Positions 37,601-46,584 of a stretch of 64,000 nucleotides of DNA are shown piece by piece. Every line of letters starts with the position of its first letter. Position 1 is the first letter of the stretch. A program made the translations under genes and the position numbers. The notes beneath the pieces were generated by a model. It saw only the letters and a program-made list of their open reading frames with translations. It was not told the origin of the DNA and ran no database searches. The stretch is from Lacticaseibacillus baoqingensis (GTDB lineage: Bacteria > Bacillota > Bacilli > Lactobacillales > Lactobacillaceae): the NCBI RefSeq assembly GCF_003946165.1, contig NZ_RHOI01000011.1:1-64000 (forward strand), in the 5' to 3' direction.

Positions 37601-38461
37601 GTGGCTCGGCCAATTAAGAAAGGTTTAGATTATTACCCGCGCGATGTTGATTGGATTCGACAGCTACCGGTTAGAAAAATTATGCGTGCCAATGGGCCGG
37701 CTTCGGCAGCCGTGTTGGATTGCGCAGATGGCTATATTTACGGAGAACAAGGTTACTTCATGAGATACGACGAAGACGCTCGGTTTTTGATTGCTGACGA
37801 TGTTGGGGTCAAAGAACTGTTCGTTGACGAAGTAGTGAACAAGGCTGTTCAGGTTGGGTATTACGACGCTGGTATGTTTACTGGGCATAATATTCTGACG
37901 AGCGAGGACATCCAAAAACGCTACAAGTCTGCCGCATCACAAAAGAAGGACAACTCGATTCTCGCAGAGTACAGCTTAAACCAAGATGAATCCAAGCCTG
38001 ATAACCCCGTTTCCAAGCATGGAAACCCCACCCAAGGTGTAGTTAATACAGGTGATAATCCACAAAGTAAAGTAAAGAAAAGTAAAGTAAATAAAAGTAA
38101 AACAAACACTACCCTTAGTCCCTCCGAGGAGTTTGGTGTGGAGATCTGGACGGCCTACCCAAGGTCAAACCGCAATGGCAACTATCAGCAGGCACAAGAA
38201 TCATACGTGCAGGCTATTGTCACGGGTGAAACGACTAAGGAGCAAGTACTAGCCAAGATCGACGAGTACAAGGCCTATATCGATTTGAATCACATTCAGA
38301 GCGGCTTTATCAAGTCCGCCGGTAATTGGTTTACTGGTCACTTATGGCAGAGCGAATGGGATACCACAACGCCTGCTCGCAAGCCTGACAATAATGCTGA
38401 TTCTAACCCCGCATACCAAAACACAACCGACTGGGGACAAGGTGGCAAAGTTGAAATGTAA
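37601..38461 (+). CDS. Phage replication initiator (DUF4373/DnaD-like)
   Basis: 286 residues from GTG 37601 behind AGGGGG. The N-terminus PIKKGLDYYPRDVDWI is the Lin1244/Lin1753-type domain, followed by a low-complexity linker and a C-terminal DnaD-like part (IWTAYPRSNRNGNYQQAQES). It probably opens the origin and recruits the helicase loader encoded next. Confidence 0.8.
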   Translation: MARPIKKGLDYYPRDVDWIRQLPVRKIMRANGPASAAVLDCADGYIYGEQGYFMRYDEDARFLIADDVGVKELFVDEVVNKAVQVGYYDAGMFTGHNILTSEDIQKRYKSAASQKKDNSILAEYSLNQDESKPDNPVSKHGNPTQGVVNTGDNPQSKVKKSKVNKSKTNTTLSPSEEFGVEIWTAYPRSNRNGNYQQAQESYVQAIVTGETTKEQVLAKIDEYKAYIDLNHIQSGFIKSAGNWFTGHLWQSEWDTTTPARKPDNNADSNPAYQNTTDWGQGGKVEM

Positions 38462-38473
38462 GGGGGTTAGGAC

Positions 38474-39319
38474 ATGCCATTACAAACGTTAGACAAGGCC
38501 ATGGAAGACATGATCCGCAAATTTTTCGAGGGCTGTGGTACTTGTCCCAACTGCGGTGGGATGCTCACGCGGCCTAAGGTTTTGAGCAAGGTCACTGGTG
38601 AAAAAATGGCTGGTGCTTGTATCGCTTGCGGGTATAAACAGCCACCGACCGAGGGTGAAGCGCGCAAGAAGATGACACCAGCCGAGATGACGCTCAAAGC
38701 GCATCGTGTGACGGTTTCAAACTTCTACACGACCCGCAGCATTTTCGGTAGTGACACCGTGATGGCAAAGACTTTTGATAATTTCAACGTCACGACCAAA
38801 CAGCAAAAAGAACTCATGGCGTATGGCGTGCAAATTGTCAATCAGCTGGTACGCGGTGACGTTGTTCACGGCTACTTAGGCGGTAACACAGGCGTTGGGA
38901 AGACCCACTTAGCCAATGGCATCGCATTAGCCTACATGGAGGAATCATACTGGACGCGCAAAGCGCTGTTCGTTGACTGGCGCGAATTTCTTGACCAGAT
39001 GAAAGACGGGTTCGGCGATGATCGCCGAGATGTTCGTGAGCGCGTTGCCGACACCATGAAAGAGTTTCAACGTGCCGATTTGGTGATCTTGGACGACTTC
39101 GGAAGTGAGCGCGATACGCAGTCAAAATTCAGCCGTGACATTGCCGATCGTTTCTGGCGTACACGAGAAGACAAGTCGGTGATCATGACCAGCAATCTGC
39201 TCGTGTCGGAGATTCACAAACGCTACGGTGATCGCACATATAGCCGTATTGCCAAGTTTTCTCAAGGCAACGGTATGGCCGTGTCAGAAGCCGTTAAAGA
39301 TTATCGGAGGGGTGCTTAA
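38474..39319 (+). CDS. DnaC/IstB-like helicase-loader ATPase
   Basis: 281 residues. N-terminal zinc finger (CGTCPNCGG and CIACG), then AAA+ core with Walker A GGNTGVGKTHLA, Walker B LVILDDFGSE and sensor VIMTSNL. It loads the replicative helicase with the initiator. It overlaps the next gene by one base. Confidence 0.93.
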   Translation: MPLQTLDKAMEDMIRKFFEGCGTCPNCGGMLTRPKVLSKVTGEKMAGACIACGYKQPPTEGEARKKMTPAEMTLKAHRVTVSNFYTTRSIFGSDTVMAKTFDNFNVTTKQQKELMAYGVQIVNQLVRGDVVHGYLGGNTGVGKTHLANGIALAYMEESYWTRKALFVDWREFLDQMKDGFGDDRRDVRERVADTMKEFQRADLVILDDFGSERDTQSKFSRDIADRFWRTREDKSVIMTSNLLVSEIHKRYGDRTYSRIAKFSQGNGMAVSEAVKDYRRGA

Positions 39320-39594
39320 TGCCAGAACCAACAAATGCACAAGAACAGCGTTGGGCGCGTGTTTTGAGCTACCTCATGTGGATGCACGCCAGTTGGCAAT
39401 CGCCAACAGTCCGCGAGATTGGGGCGTACATGGGCTGGAGTTCTACCAGCACCACGTTTAGTCACCTCACGGCGATGCTCGAACACGATTTAATCGCCCA
39501 TATCCCGGAAAGCCCACGCACCTATCGCGTGACTGATAAGGGCTTGGAGCTGTTGAACAAAAACGGAGGAATCAAAATTGATAGACAAGCGTGA
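39319..39594 (+). CDS. LexA-type winged-helix phage protein
   Basis: 91 residues resembling the LexA DNA-binding domain (SPTVREIGAYMGWSSTSTTFSHL then YRVTDKGLELL), without a protease part. Probable transcription regulator. Confidence 0.7.
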   Translation: MPEPTNAQEQRWARVLSYLMWMHASWQSPTVREIGAYMGWSSTSTTFSHLTAMLEHDLIAHIPESPRTYRVTDKGLELLNKNGGIKIDRQA

Positions 39595-40033
39595 GCGCTG
39601 TGCACTAGCACTTAAAGCATTTAAGCAACACACCGGAATGAGCCAGCGAAAAATGGCTAAAAAGTTTCATGTAGGCAACAGCACCATTTCTAATATTATT
39701 AACACTCGCAACGTAGTATCTGAAAAGACCATGGAAATGATCACAACACAATGTGAGCACGAGCGATATATCAATATCGACAATGCCCGCGAACGGATTC
39801 GTAACTACATCGACGATCACGCGCCACTTCCAGACGGCTCGTACACAGTCACAGACTTCGCCAGAGCCATCGGCGAGCCTGCCCGAATGATTGAGGACTT
39901 TTTGAGCGATGACGAAAAACGGATGTATAAAGTGCCGCTTCCAGCACTACATGTAAGTTGTAGCCTGCTGGGCATTAACTACACCAAGCTTATCAGTCCA
40001 CTTACAGCCGCAGATTACGCGGTGACGGTATGA
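39578..40033 (+). CDS. HTH phage protein, 151 residues
   Basis: It starts at TTG 39578, seven bases after GGAGG, overlapping the previous gene. An HTH (MSQRKMAKKFHVGNSTISNI) is followed by a second helical domain. Function unknown. Confidence 0.7.
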   Translation: MIDKRERCALALKAFKQHTGMSQRKMAKKFHVGNSTISNIINTRNVVSEKTMEMITTQCEHERYINIDNARERIRNYIDDHAPLPDGSYTVTDFARAIGEPARMIEDFLSDDEKRMYKVPLPALHVSCSLLGINYTKLISPLTAADYAVTV

Positions 40034-40422
40034 GAGGGTATAAGCCTATCCGAGGCGCTAGCAAGTATCATGCGCGTCAAGCCTTTGCATCTGACGGCAC
40101 CAAGTGTGCTAGTCGCGCCGAGGCCCGCTATTATGATCACTTGTTATTTACACACGCTGATTTCAATTATCAGCAGCGCTTCGAGATCGTGCCGAAGTTT
40201 ACATGCAACGGGAAGCGATATGCCCATCGCGTCTACACACCTGATTTTGTGATCTATGAGGACTACAAGATTACTAAGGTGGTAGACGTAAAGGGCGGCA
40301 ACGCGACTATGACTGCCGATGCGCGGCTTCGCATGATGATGTTCATGCAAAAGTACGACATGCCGGTCACGATCGCAGAATACGATTCAAGGTCAGGTCT
40401 GTTCGTGGAGAAACAGGCGTAA
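40030..40422 (+). CDS. DUF1064 nuclease-like phage protein
   Basis: 130 residues. CASRAEARYYDHLL, then YTPDFVIYEDYKITKVVDVKGG, matching the PD-(D/E)xK layout of DUF1064 (endonuclease-like). It could resolve recombination intermediates. ATGA overlap upstream. Confidence 0.8.
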   Translation: MRGYKPIRGASKYHARQAFASDGTKCASRAEARYYDHLLFTHADFNYQQRFEIVPKFTCNGKRYAHRVYTPDFVIYEDYKITKVVDVKGGNATMTADARLRMMMFMQKYDMPVTIAEYDSRSGLFVEKQA

Positions 40423-40433
40423 GGAGAGCAAGT

Positions 40434-40589
40434 ATGAAAGCATACTACCATGGCACCCAGTACCCACATGGCGAGTATCAAGTGAGTATGGCTGTATTAG
40501 ACGGTGTGGTCATACAGTTGCCGGACTGGTCAAGCCATGAAGCCCTTGTGCCGTATGCGGATGTTTACATTCAAACGAGATTATTTTAG
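40434..40589 (+). CDS. Small phage protein, 51 residues
   Basis: ATG 40434 follows AAGGAGAG. Soluble (YYHGTQYPHGEYQVSMAVLD). No family recognised. Confidence 0.55.
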   Translation: MKAYYHGTQYPHGEYQVSMAVLDGVVIQLPDWSSHEALVPYADVYIQTRLF

Positions 40590-40601
40590 GAGGAAGCAAG
40601 C

Positions 40602-41144
40602 ATGACAGATAAAGCGAAACTGTACGCGGTGAAGAACGATGATGACAAGTATTTGTTTGGACACCATCAATGGGGGAAGCCCGGACAAATCGTATTGACA
40701 TATTCAAACATCACTGGTGCGAAGAGCGATGCCAAAACCTATGGTGGCACCGTCGTCGAACTGATAGAGAAGCCAGAACCGGTGAAGGTGAGTGAAGAGG
40801 AAGCAGCTATTCTTACCAGAGCGAAAGAAGAAAACTCATATGCGCTCTCAATCCTGCATCACTATGCAGGAGAGCATGGTGGATACCTGCTTGGCAATAA
40901 ATCCTTTGAAGACCGCCTCATGCGCGCCTACGTTATCGGCTGGACGGTCGATAAGCCGAAGCGGTGGAACGTCAAGGTGCCACTCGTGCAGGCTCAAGGT
41001 GGCCTATGGTTCTTAATCAATGCTAGTGGCAAGCTGGATGCTGATTATATCCAAGATCTCGCTAAAAAGTTTTCCATGGAAGAAATCAATACATGGGGTT
41101 TACAGGACTGCGAACGGGAAGAGGTGACTGACGATGAGCAATGA
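40602..41144 (+). CDS. DUF1642-like phage protein, 180 residues
   Basis: N-terminal small beta domain (KLYAVKNDDDKYLFGHHQ), then an acidic helical part. It resembles the long form of DUF1642 proteins of lactobacillus and lactococcal phages. It is the first of a run of related genes up to 42417. AGGAGG precedes it. Confidence 0.6.
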   Translation: MTDKAKLYAVKNDDDKYLFGHHQWGKPGQIVLTYSNITGAKSDAKTYGGTVVELIEKPEPVKVSEEEAAILTRAKEENSYALSILHHYAGEHGGYLLGNKSFEDRLMRAYVIGWTVDKPKRWNVKVPLVQAQGGLWFLINASGKLDADYIQDLAKKFSMEEINTWGLQDCEREEVTDDEQ

Positions 41145-41505
41145 GACGAAGCGGGACGTGTTCGATGCTGTTGTGAACAGTCGGTGGCGTTTTCTAGCCG
41201 GTAACACAAAAGGCGAGCCAACAGATGGTGAATGTATGATGGCATATGACGCCGCCCTGCCAGATGATCTTCCAGTGATTCCGAAAGCGGTGGGGGTATC
41301 AATCAAAGAGCAGAAAGCCAAGCAGAGTCTTGGGGGAGCACTATTTGATGCAATATTTGCCGCTAATGAATTGGGAAGGAAGAATGTTGGTCCTGTGGTC
41401 AACTGGATGGTAGACAATGATGAAACGTATGCTAACGCCTGGTTGCTAGGTGTCTGGCGCGTGAAGGAAACTGGCGAAATCGTGAAATTGAAGAAAGAAA
41501 AATGA
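41134..41505 (+). CDS. DUF1642-family phage protein
   Basis: 123 residues: NETKRDVFDAVV, LPDDLPVIPKAVG, and the C-terminal signature TYANAWLLGVWRVKETGEIV. Two paralogs follow (41684, 42067). Unknown function. Confidence 0.8.
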   Translation: MSNETKRDVFDAVVNSRWRFLAGNTKGEPTDGECMMAYDAALPDDLPVIPKAVGVSIKEQKAKQSLGGALFDAIFAANELGRKNVGPVVNWMVDNDETYANAWLLGVWRVKETGEIVKLKKEK

Positions 41506-41687
41506 ATATGACTAAAACAAACGAATTTACACCCGCACAGATTAAAACAATTCGCGGCATTGTTCGTGACGAAATTGCTCGTCACGACCAAAAATTAAAA
41601 CACGAAGAAGAACGGTATCAACAAGCGGTAGCTGAAGCGAACGCAGAAGCAGCCATGACATCGAGGGATTGGGGCGACTTAGATTGA
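41502..41687 (+). CDS. Small coiled-coil phage protein, 61 residues
   Basis: Highly charged helix (RDEIARHDQKLKHEEERYQQ). ATGA coupling with both neighbours. It lies between two DUF1642 paralogs. Unknown. Confidence 0.6.
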   Translation: MNMTKTNEFTPAQIKTIRGIVRDEIARHDQKLKHEEERYQQAVAEANAEAAMTSRDWGDLD

Positions 41688-42070
41688 TTCATGAAACGAA
41701 GTGGGATGTTTTCAATAAATTATTAGCCGCTTACCTTAAAGACGAAGAACGTCTTGATAAACTGGTTAATGAACCAGATGAACACATTCCAGAATTAGAT
41801 TTTATGTATTTTAACAAACGTTATAACGCGGCCTTGCCAGATGAGATTGCGATGATACCAGAAGCGGTGGGAGACGCTATCAAAATTCACAAAGAATACG
41901 CGCATAGTCTTTTGGATATCTTTGGAACGCTCAGCATCTATGTTGTTTCACGCACGGAGCCTGCACTGGATTATAACGCGTGAATTGTACATCACCCCGA
42001 TGCCTTTACCCGTGCATGGATGGACGGCGTCTGGCGTGTGGAAGAAACAGGGGAGGTAGTCAAACTATGA
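41684..42070 (+). pseudogene. DUF1642 paralog with in-frame nonsense codon
   Basis: From TTG 41684 (IHETKWDVFNK) the frame runs to TGA 41981-41983, then continues in the same frame as IVHHPDAFTRAWMDGVWRVE and TGEVVKL to 42070. The post-stop part is the normal C-terminus of this family. In both paralogs a Trp stands at the stop position (VNWMV, EDWII), so a TGG to TGA change is likely. The product is cut to about 99 residues. Confidence 0.85.
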
Positions 42071-42417
42071 ACTATGAAACGAAACAAAACGTGTTCGATG
42101 ACGCGGCCTTTAATATTAAGACGTCTGCTCCAGATGGTCAAAAATTTGCAGATGAACTTAGACAGCGTTATGCCGCCGCCTTGCCAGATGGACTGCCGGT
42201 GATTCCGAAAGCGGTGGGCGAATACATCAAGTGGGGGAAAACCTATGGCATCGCGATGTACATGATGTTCAGCTTCAAGTTCGTTCGAAGTCAAGAATTT
42301 AGAAAGCTCACCGATGAAGTAGAGGATTGGATTATCAGCAACAGCGACGCTTTCGCGATTGCATGGTTGCTATGTGCCTGGCGCGTCGAGGAAACAGGCG
42401 AGGTGGTGCGGCTATGA
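42067..42417 (+). CDS. DUF1642-family phage protein
   Basis: 116 residues from ATG 42067, overlapping the previous stop. NYETKQNVFDD, GLPVIPKAVGEYI, DAFAIAWLLCAWRVEETGEV: third tandem paralog, intact. Confidence 0.8.
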   Translation: MNYETKQNVFDDAAFNIKTSAPDGQKFADELRQRYAAALPDGLPVIPKAVGEYIKWGKTYGIAMYMMFSFKFVRSQEFRKLTDEVEDWIISNSDAFAIAWLLCAWRVEETGEVVRL

Positions 42418-42671
42418 GTAAGAAAATTGACCTAAAAATTATGCCTGAATACTTTGACCCCGTAGCTCGTAGGGTTAAGACATTTGAGATTCGTAAAAAT
42501 GATCGTGACTATCAGGTCGGGGACGTATTGCGGTTACGGGAGTTTGATGGCGTCAGCTACACCGGTCGGCTGGTGCGCGTGATCGTCACGTACATTACTG
42601 ACTATGCACAACGCGATGGGTACGTGGTGATGAGTATTAGACGTAAGGAGACACGAGATGAGACAAATTAA
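42414..42671 (+). CDS. DUF3850 (ASCH-like) phage protein
   Basis: 85 residues from ATG 42414. KTFEIRKNDRDYQVGDVLRLREFD is the DUF3850 hallmark, an ASCH/PUA-like RNA-binding fold. Overlaps both neighbours. Confidence 0.85.
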   Translation: MSKKIDLKIMPEYFDPVARRVKTFEIRKNDRDYQVGDVLRLREFDGVSYTGRLVRVIVTYITDYAQRDGYVVMSIRRKETRDETN

Positions 42672-43038
42672 GTTTCGAGCGATGCTATCGGACAAGTATT
42701 ATGCTCACCCACGCATGGTGCCGTGGGACGAACTCTTGGAGAGATTTGATGCTTTGCACATCTTCGATGAATATTGTATGACGCTCATGCAGTTTACCGG
42801 CTTACTCGACAAGAATGGGCGGGAAATCTATGAAGGCGATATCGTGAAGCTGCACCAAGTGGTTTTATCACCGGACGATAAGATTGGTTGGGTTGAATAC
42901 ACAGCCCAGTATGGATACTCAATTCGGTTCGGCAAGCGTCGTTGCAGGCAGAGCGACTGGGCGACTGATGAAGGCGCAAATTACGAGGTCGTCGGCAATA
43001 TCTTTGAAAATCCGGAGTTGCTGGAGGCGTATAAATGA
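42658..43038 (+). CDS. YopX-family phage protein
   Basis: 126 residues: QIKFRAMLSDK, then FTGLLDKNGREIYEGDIVKL, the YopX signature. Unknown function, common in Firmicute phage early regions. Confidence 0.9.
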   Translation: MRQIKFRAMLSDKYYAHPRMVPWDELLERFDALHIFDEYCMTLMQFTGLLDKNGREIYEGDIVKLHQVVLSPDDKIGWVEYTAQYGYSIRFGKRRCRQSDWATDEGANYEVVGNIFENPELLEAYK

Positions 43039-43202
43039 GCTGGCAAGCGGTAGTGTTGATTACTTTCGGCGGTATTGTTGTTTTGGGTGTAATTGCGATT
43101 ATTGCGGTATGGGCGATGTGGTCTAAAGCTTCCGACACAATCAAGCACGAGATGAAGGATGACGACGATGGCAATGAGACGAAAGATGGAAGGAATGTCT
43201 AA
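43035..43202 (+). CDS. Small membrane phage protein, 55 residues
   Basis: One N-terminal span (AVVLITFGGIVVLGVIAIIA) and an acidic tail. ATGA coupling with YopX. Unknown. Confidence 0.6.
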   Translation: MSWQAVVLITFGGIVVLGVIAIIAVWAMWSKASDTIKHEMKDDDDGNETKDGRNV

Positions 43203-43204
43203 AG

Positions 43205-43708
43205 ATGATTAATAGCGTATCACTGACGGGTCGCTTGACCAGAGACATAGAACTCAAGTACACGCAAAGCGGCACCGCGGTAGGATCATTCACAATTGCC
43301 GTTGATCGCCAATTCACTAACGCTCAAGGGCAGCGCGAAACTGACTTCGTGAACTGTGTGATCTGGCGCAAGAGTGCGGAGAATTTTAGCAACTTTACGC
43401 GTAAGGGGTCGATGATCGGCGTGATGGGTCACTTACAAGTCCGCAACTACGAAAACAAGCAAGGCCAGCGCGTATACGTTACCGAGGTGGTGGTCGATAA
43501 CTTCGCGTTGCTGGAGAGTAAGGCGGATACACAAGCGCACGCCGCAGAGGGCACACAAGCGCCTACACAGGCGGTGCAAAACTACGGCGGACAATCTACG
43601 GTGCAAAGCACCAACACGCCACAGAGCCCGCAGACAGCGCCCACAACCGACCAGTTCGCTGGTAATGGCGAGGCAATCGACATCAGCGATGATGATCTAC
43701 CGTTCTAA
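43205..43708 (+). CDS. ssb: Single-stranded DNA-binding protein
   Basis: 167 residues: OB fold (NSVSLTGRLTRDIELKYTQS, VNCVIWRKSAENF), Gln/Thr-rich linker, acidic tip DDDLPF. It coats phage single-stranded DNA and recruits replication partners. Confidence 0.96.
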   Translation: MINSVSLTGRLTRDIELKYTQSGTAVGSFTIAVDRQFTNAQGQRETDFVNCVIWRKSAENFSNFTRKGSMIGVMGHLQVRNYENKQGQRVYVTEVVVDNFALLESKADTQAHAAEGTQAPTQAVQNYGGQSTVQSTNTPQSPQTAPTTDQFAGNGEAIDISDDDLPF

Positions 43709-43787
43709 GTATAAAAAAAGCGCACCATTGCTGGTCCGCCCGTACTTGCTTCTGACAAAATCAAGTATAGCACAGGGGGCGCTAATC

Positions 43788-44240
43788 GTGGGGCGGATTG
43801 TACAAAGCTATTTTCGGCGGTTGGACCGTGAGGCGACTGCTAAGAACGCAGAACTAGTACTGGGCGATTATCGGCATCGGCATCAGAAAGCACGTCGAAC
43901 AGAAGTCGCGGGGCTCAAGTCCCCGAGCATGGATGGTATGCCGCGCACAGAATCAATTGAAAACTTGGTAGAAGGCAAGATTATAAACCATCTAAGCGAT
44001 CAAGAATTCGCAACCAAAGTCATTTTGGCAATCGAATGTATTGATGATGATGAACAGCGCCACTTATTGAAACTGCTATATATTGGCGCGCCGTTGTCCG
44101 TTGAGGCAATCCAAGTACGGTTAAGCATGAGTGCGAAAACCTATTATCGCGTAAAGGAAGACGCACTTAATGCCTTTGCTGAGGTTTGGCCACCGGCACC
44201 AAGCGAGTTACTGGTTTATTTGACACAAAATGGGCATTAA
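43788..44240 (+). CDS. ArpU-family late transcription regulator
   Basis: 150 residues from GTG 43788, eight bases after AGGGGG. The central region (DDDEQRHLLKLLYIG) and HTH (SVEAIQVRLSMSAKTYYRVKE) fit ArpU/RinA-type activators. It lies just before the packaging module, as expected of a late-operon activator. Confidence 0.8.
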   Translation: MGRIVQSYFRRLDREATAKNAELVLGDYRHRHQKARRTEVAGLKSPSMDGMPRTESIENLVEGKIINHLSDQEFATKVILAIECIDDDEQRHLLKLLYIGAPLSVEAIQVRLSMSAKTYYRVKEDALNAFAEVWPPAPSELLVYLTQNGH

Positions 44241-44595
44241 TCGGCACAAAAACGCCATTCATTGGGCATTTAAACCGGTTTATTATGTTATTGTGCCAAT
44301 CAACGAGAACGGCAGATGCGAAGTGGTTGAGGAAACTTGATTGCCTTCCAACGGTCGGCAGTTGGCGACAAGCTGCTACCGATCATAGCGCGAGCACGCG
44401 GCGCTTGCTACATCAAAACTATTAAGTTAGAAGGTGCAGCCTCCTCTTGATTTCTCATAGCGTGCAAAGAGTTTTATTCTAACGTGGCTCGGAAAACCCC
44501 GTTAGCCAATTTAATATTGCGGTGTGACACCATCGCTAGGCCGTCTTAGGTGAGGCGGCTATTTATTTGTATTCAAATGGGGCGATCCCGTGAAG
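44241..44595. other. Non-coding region before the terminase, possible late promoter/cos/pac
   Basis: No convincing gene. A 36-codon frame (44230-44340) overlaps the ArpU end. There are hairpins around 44485-44510 (CTAACG/CGTTAG) and 44537-44570 (CCGTC/GGCGG, then TATTTATTT, terminator-like). The position between the activator and terS is where late promoters and packaging sites are often found. Confidence 0.4.
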
Positions 44596-44763
44596 ATGAT
44601 AAAAACTAGCTGCGGATATATGACCGCCCAAGAGTGGGCGATGATCTGTCGTGTTAGTAAACAAGAAGAACATCAAAAGAAAAAGGTCGAAAAGAATTCT
44701 GATCGGCATGGAGGTGTGGTGATATGTGATGAAACTAAGCAAACGGCAGAAAGCATTCGCTGA
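44596..44763 (+). CDS. Small frame before terS, 55 residues
   Basis: ATG 44596 opens a 55-codon frame (SCGYMTAQEWAMICRVSKQE) that ends 38 bases inside terS in another frame. The basic, soluble product is unrecognised. Weak ribosome site. Confidence 0.35.
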   Translation: MIKTSCGYMTAQEWAMICRVSKQEEHQKKKVEKNSDRHGGVVICDETKQTAESIR

Positions 44764-45295
44764 TGCCTATCTAACCAACGGAGGCAACGCTACAGAGGCT
44801 GCGAGAGCCGCTGGATATTCGCCGCACAACATTGGGGCTAACGCAGCGAAAACCCTAAAAAACCCTAAAATTCAAGCCTACATGAAACGGCGACTGCAAC
44901 CGATTGAACGCAAGGCTGATCTCGATGTTGATAAGGCAATTATCCACTTGCTTGATATTGGCATGGGTCGTGAGATTACTGCCAGAAGCTCGACATACGA
45001 TAACATTAAAAAGATGATGCTAGAAGACACGACAATGAAATATGCGCCAGGACCTAAACAGCAGGTTGAAGCACTTGAATTGTATTTGAAGTATAAGGGT
45101 ATGCTCAGGAACTCAAGCAAGGAACTAGAAGATCAGCAGATTGCCAAAACTAAGGCAGATGTTCGCAAGTCCAAAGCTGAGGCTGACATCATGGAAGCCA
45201 AGGCTAAACGCGAAAATAACGGAGATGGCACAGATGCTGTTAACGTTAACATTGTCATGCCAAACAGCAAAGAGGAGCAGAAAGATAATGAGTGA
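44726..45295 (+). CDS. terS: Terminase small subunit
   Basis: 189 residues. N-terminal HTH (SKRQKAFADAYLTNGGNATEAA, ARAAGYS) binds packaging sites; the rest is helical for oligomerisation. GTG 44726 or ATG 44729 follow GGAGG at 44710. It overlaps terL by eight bases. Its 45150-45182 segment is identical to CRISPR spacer 8. Confidence 0.92.
   Translation: MMKLSKRQKAFADAYLTNGGNATEAARAAGYSPHNIGANAAKTLKNPKIQAYMKRRLQPIERKADLDVDKAIIHLLDIGMGREITARSSTYDNIKKMMLEDTTMKYAPGPKQQVEALELYLKYKGMLRNSSKELEDQQIAKTKADVRKSKAEADIMEAKAKRENNGDGTDAVNVNIVMPNSKEEQKDNE
45150..45182 (+). other. Protospacer of spacer 8, perfect match
   Basis: All 33 bases equal spacer 8 (5795-5827; starts CTAAGGCAG, ends CTGAGG). The two bases 5' are AA, the motif common to the other matched sites. 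Confidence 0.97.
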
Positions 45296-46583
45296 CATTA
45301 CAATCGATATACCTAGAATCGTTTCGCCTGCTTATTATCCGATGTTCACTAGCCATGCACGCTATCTCTCATACAAAGGCAGTCGTGGATCTGGCAAGTC
45401 TGTGGCAGCTGCTCGTAAGGTGATTGTAGATATTCTTTCTCATTCTTACGTCAACTGGCTGGTCATACGACAATATTTCGGGACACACAAAGATTCTACA
45501 TTCGCAGCTTTAAAAAAAGCCGCAAGCGATCTTGGAGTATATGATCTTTTTAAATTCACGGTGTCACCGCTTGAGGTAACATATAAGCCTACTGGTCAAA
45601 AGATATTTTTTAGAGGAATGGACGATGCACTCAAGATAACTTCAATCACGACTGATGTTGGTGTGATTTGTCGTGAATGGATCGAAGAGGCTTTTGAGTT
45701 AAAGTCAAAATCGGCTTTTGAAACTGTTGAAGAGTCCTTGCGTGGAATTCTTCCTGATCCTCAAGGGTTCTATCAGACCGTGATCACATTCAACCCGTGG
45801 AGCGACAGAAGTTGGCTTAAGAGTGAGTTCTTCGATGAAGATACGCGGAGACCCCACACGCACAGTTTCACTACCACATACACGGACAATCCGTGGTTAA
45901 ATGATGATTACATCGCAAGCTTGAAAGATATGATCAAGCGCAATCCTAATCGTGCTCGTGTTGCCGTGTATGGCGACTGGGGTATTGCAGAAGGGCTTGT
46001 GTTCGATGGACTGTTTGAACAGCGTGACTTCAATTGGGACGACATAGCCGCACTACCAAAGAGTGTTGGCCTTGACTTTGGGTTCAAGCATGATCCAACA
46101 GCGGGTGAATTCATTGCTGTGGATAAGCAGAACCGTGTTGTATATATCTACGATGAGTTCTACAAACAGGGAATGCTGACGCAGCAGATTGCTGAGGCTA
46201 TTGGGCAGCACAAAGGCTACGGATTGCAGATAACGGCTGACAGTGCCGAGCAGAGGCTAATATCAGAGCTGTCAGGTGTATATGGCGTGCCAAACATCAT
46301 AGGCGCTGGCAAAGGCAAAGATAGCGTATCACAAGGCATTCAGTACATGCAGTCTTATCATTTTGTGGTTCATCCGCGTGTTAAAGGACTGCTGGAAGAA
46401 TTCAATACCTACGTTTATTCAAAAGACAAATTCGACAACTGGACTAACACGCCAGTCGATGCGAATAACCACGCGATTGACGCCCTCCGCTATGCCCTTG
46501 AGCCGTTCATGTTCAGAACAGCAGGACATTACATGAGCAACCAAGAACGTATTCAGACAATCAAAAATCTAGGACTGAGGTGA
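45288..46583 (+). CDS. terL: Terminase large subunit
   Basis: 431 residues from ATG 45288. Walker A SRGSGKSVAAARK, adenine-binding and Walker B region (VGVICREWIEEAFEL), and nuclease acidic residues (VGLDFGFKHDPTA, DNWTNTPVDANNHAIDALRY). PBSX-type packaging motor and nuclease. Confidence 0.95.
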   Translation: MSDITIDIPRIVSPAYYPMFTSHARYLSYKGSRGSGKSVAAARKVIVDILSHSYVNWLVIRQYFGTHKDSTFAALKKAASDLGVYDLFKFTVSPLEVTYKPTGQKIFFRGMDDALKITSITTDVGVICREWIEEAFELKSKSAFETVEESLRGILPDPQGFYQTVITFNPWSDRSWLKSEFFDEDTRRPHTHSFTTTYTDNPWLNDDYIASLKDMIKRNPNRARVAVYGDWGIAEGLVFDGLFEQRDFNWDDIAALPKSVGLDFGFKHDPTAGEFIAVDKQNRVVYIYDEFYKQGMLTQQIAEAIGQHKGYGLQITADSAEQRLISELSGVYGVPNIIGAGKGKDSVSQGIQYMQSYHFVVHPRVKGLLEEFNTYVYSKDKFDNWTNTPVDANNHAIDALRYALEPFMFRTAGHYMSNQERIQTIKNLGLR

Positions 46584-46584
46584 C

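Noticed and set aside
41980-42066. ATG-initiated extension of the 42067 gene starting in the previous gene
   Set aside because: The true start is ATG 42067, matching the paralogs; the upstream codons are the shadow of the broken gene's C-terminus.
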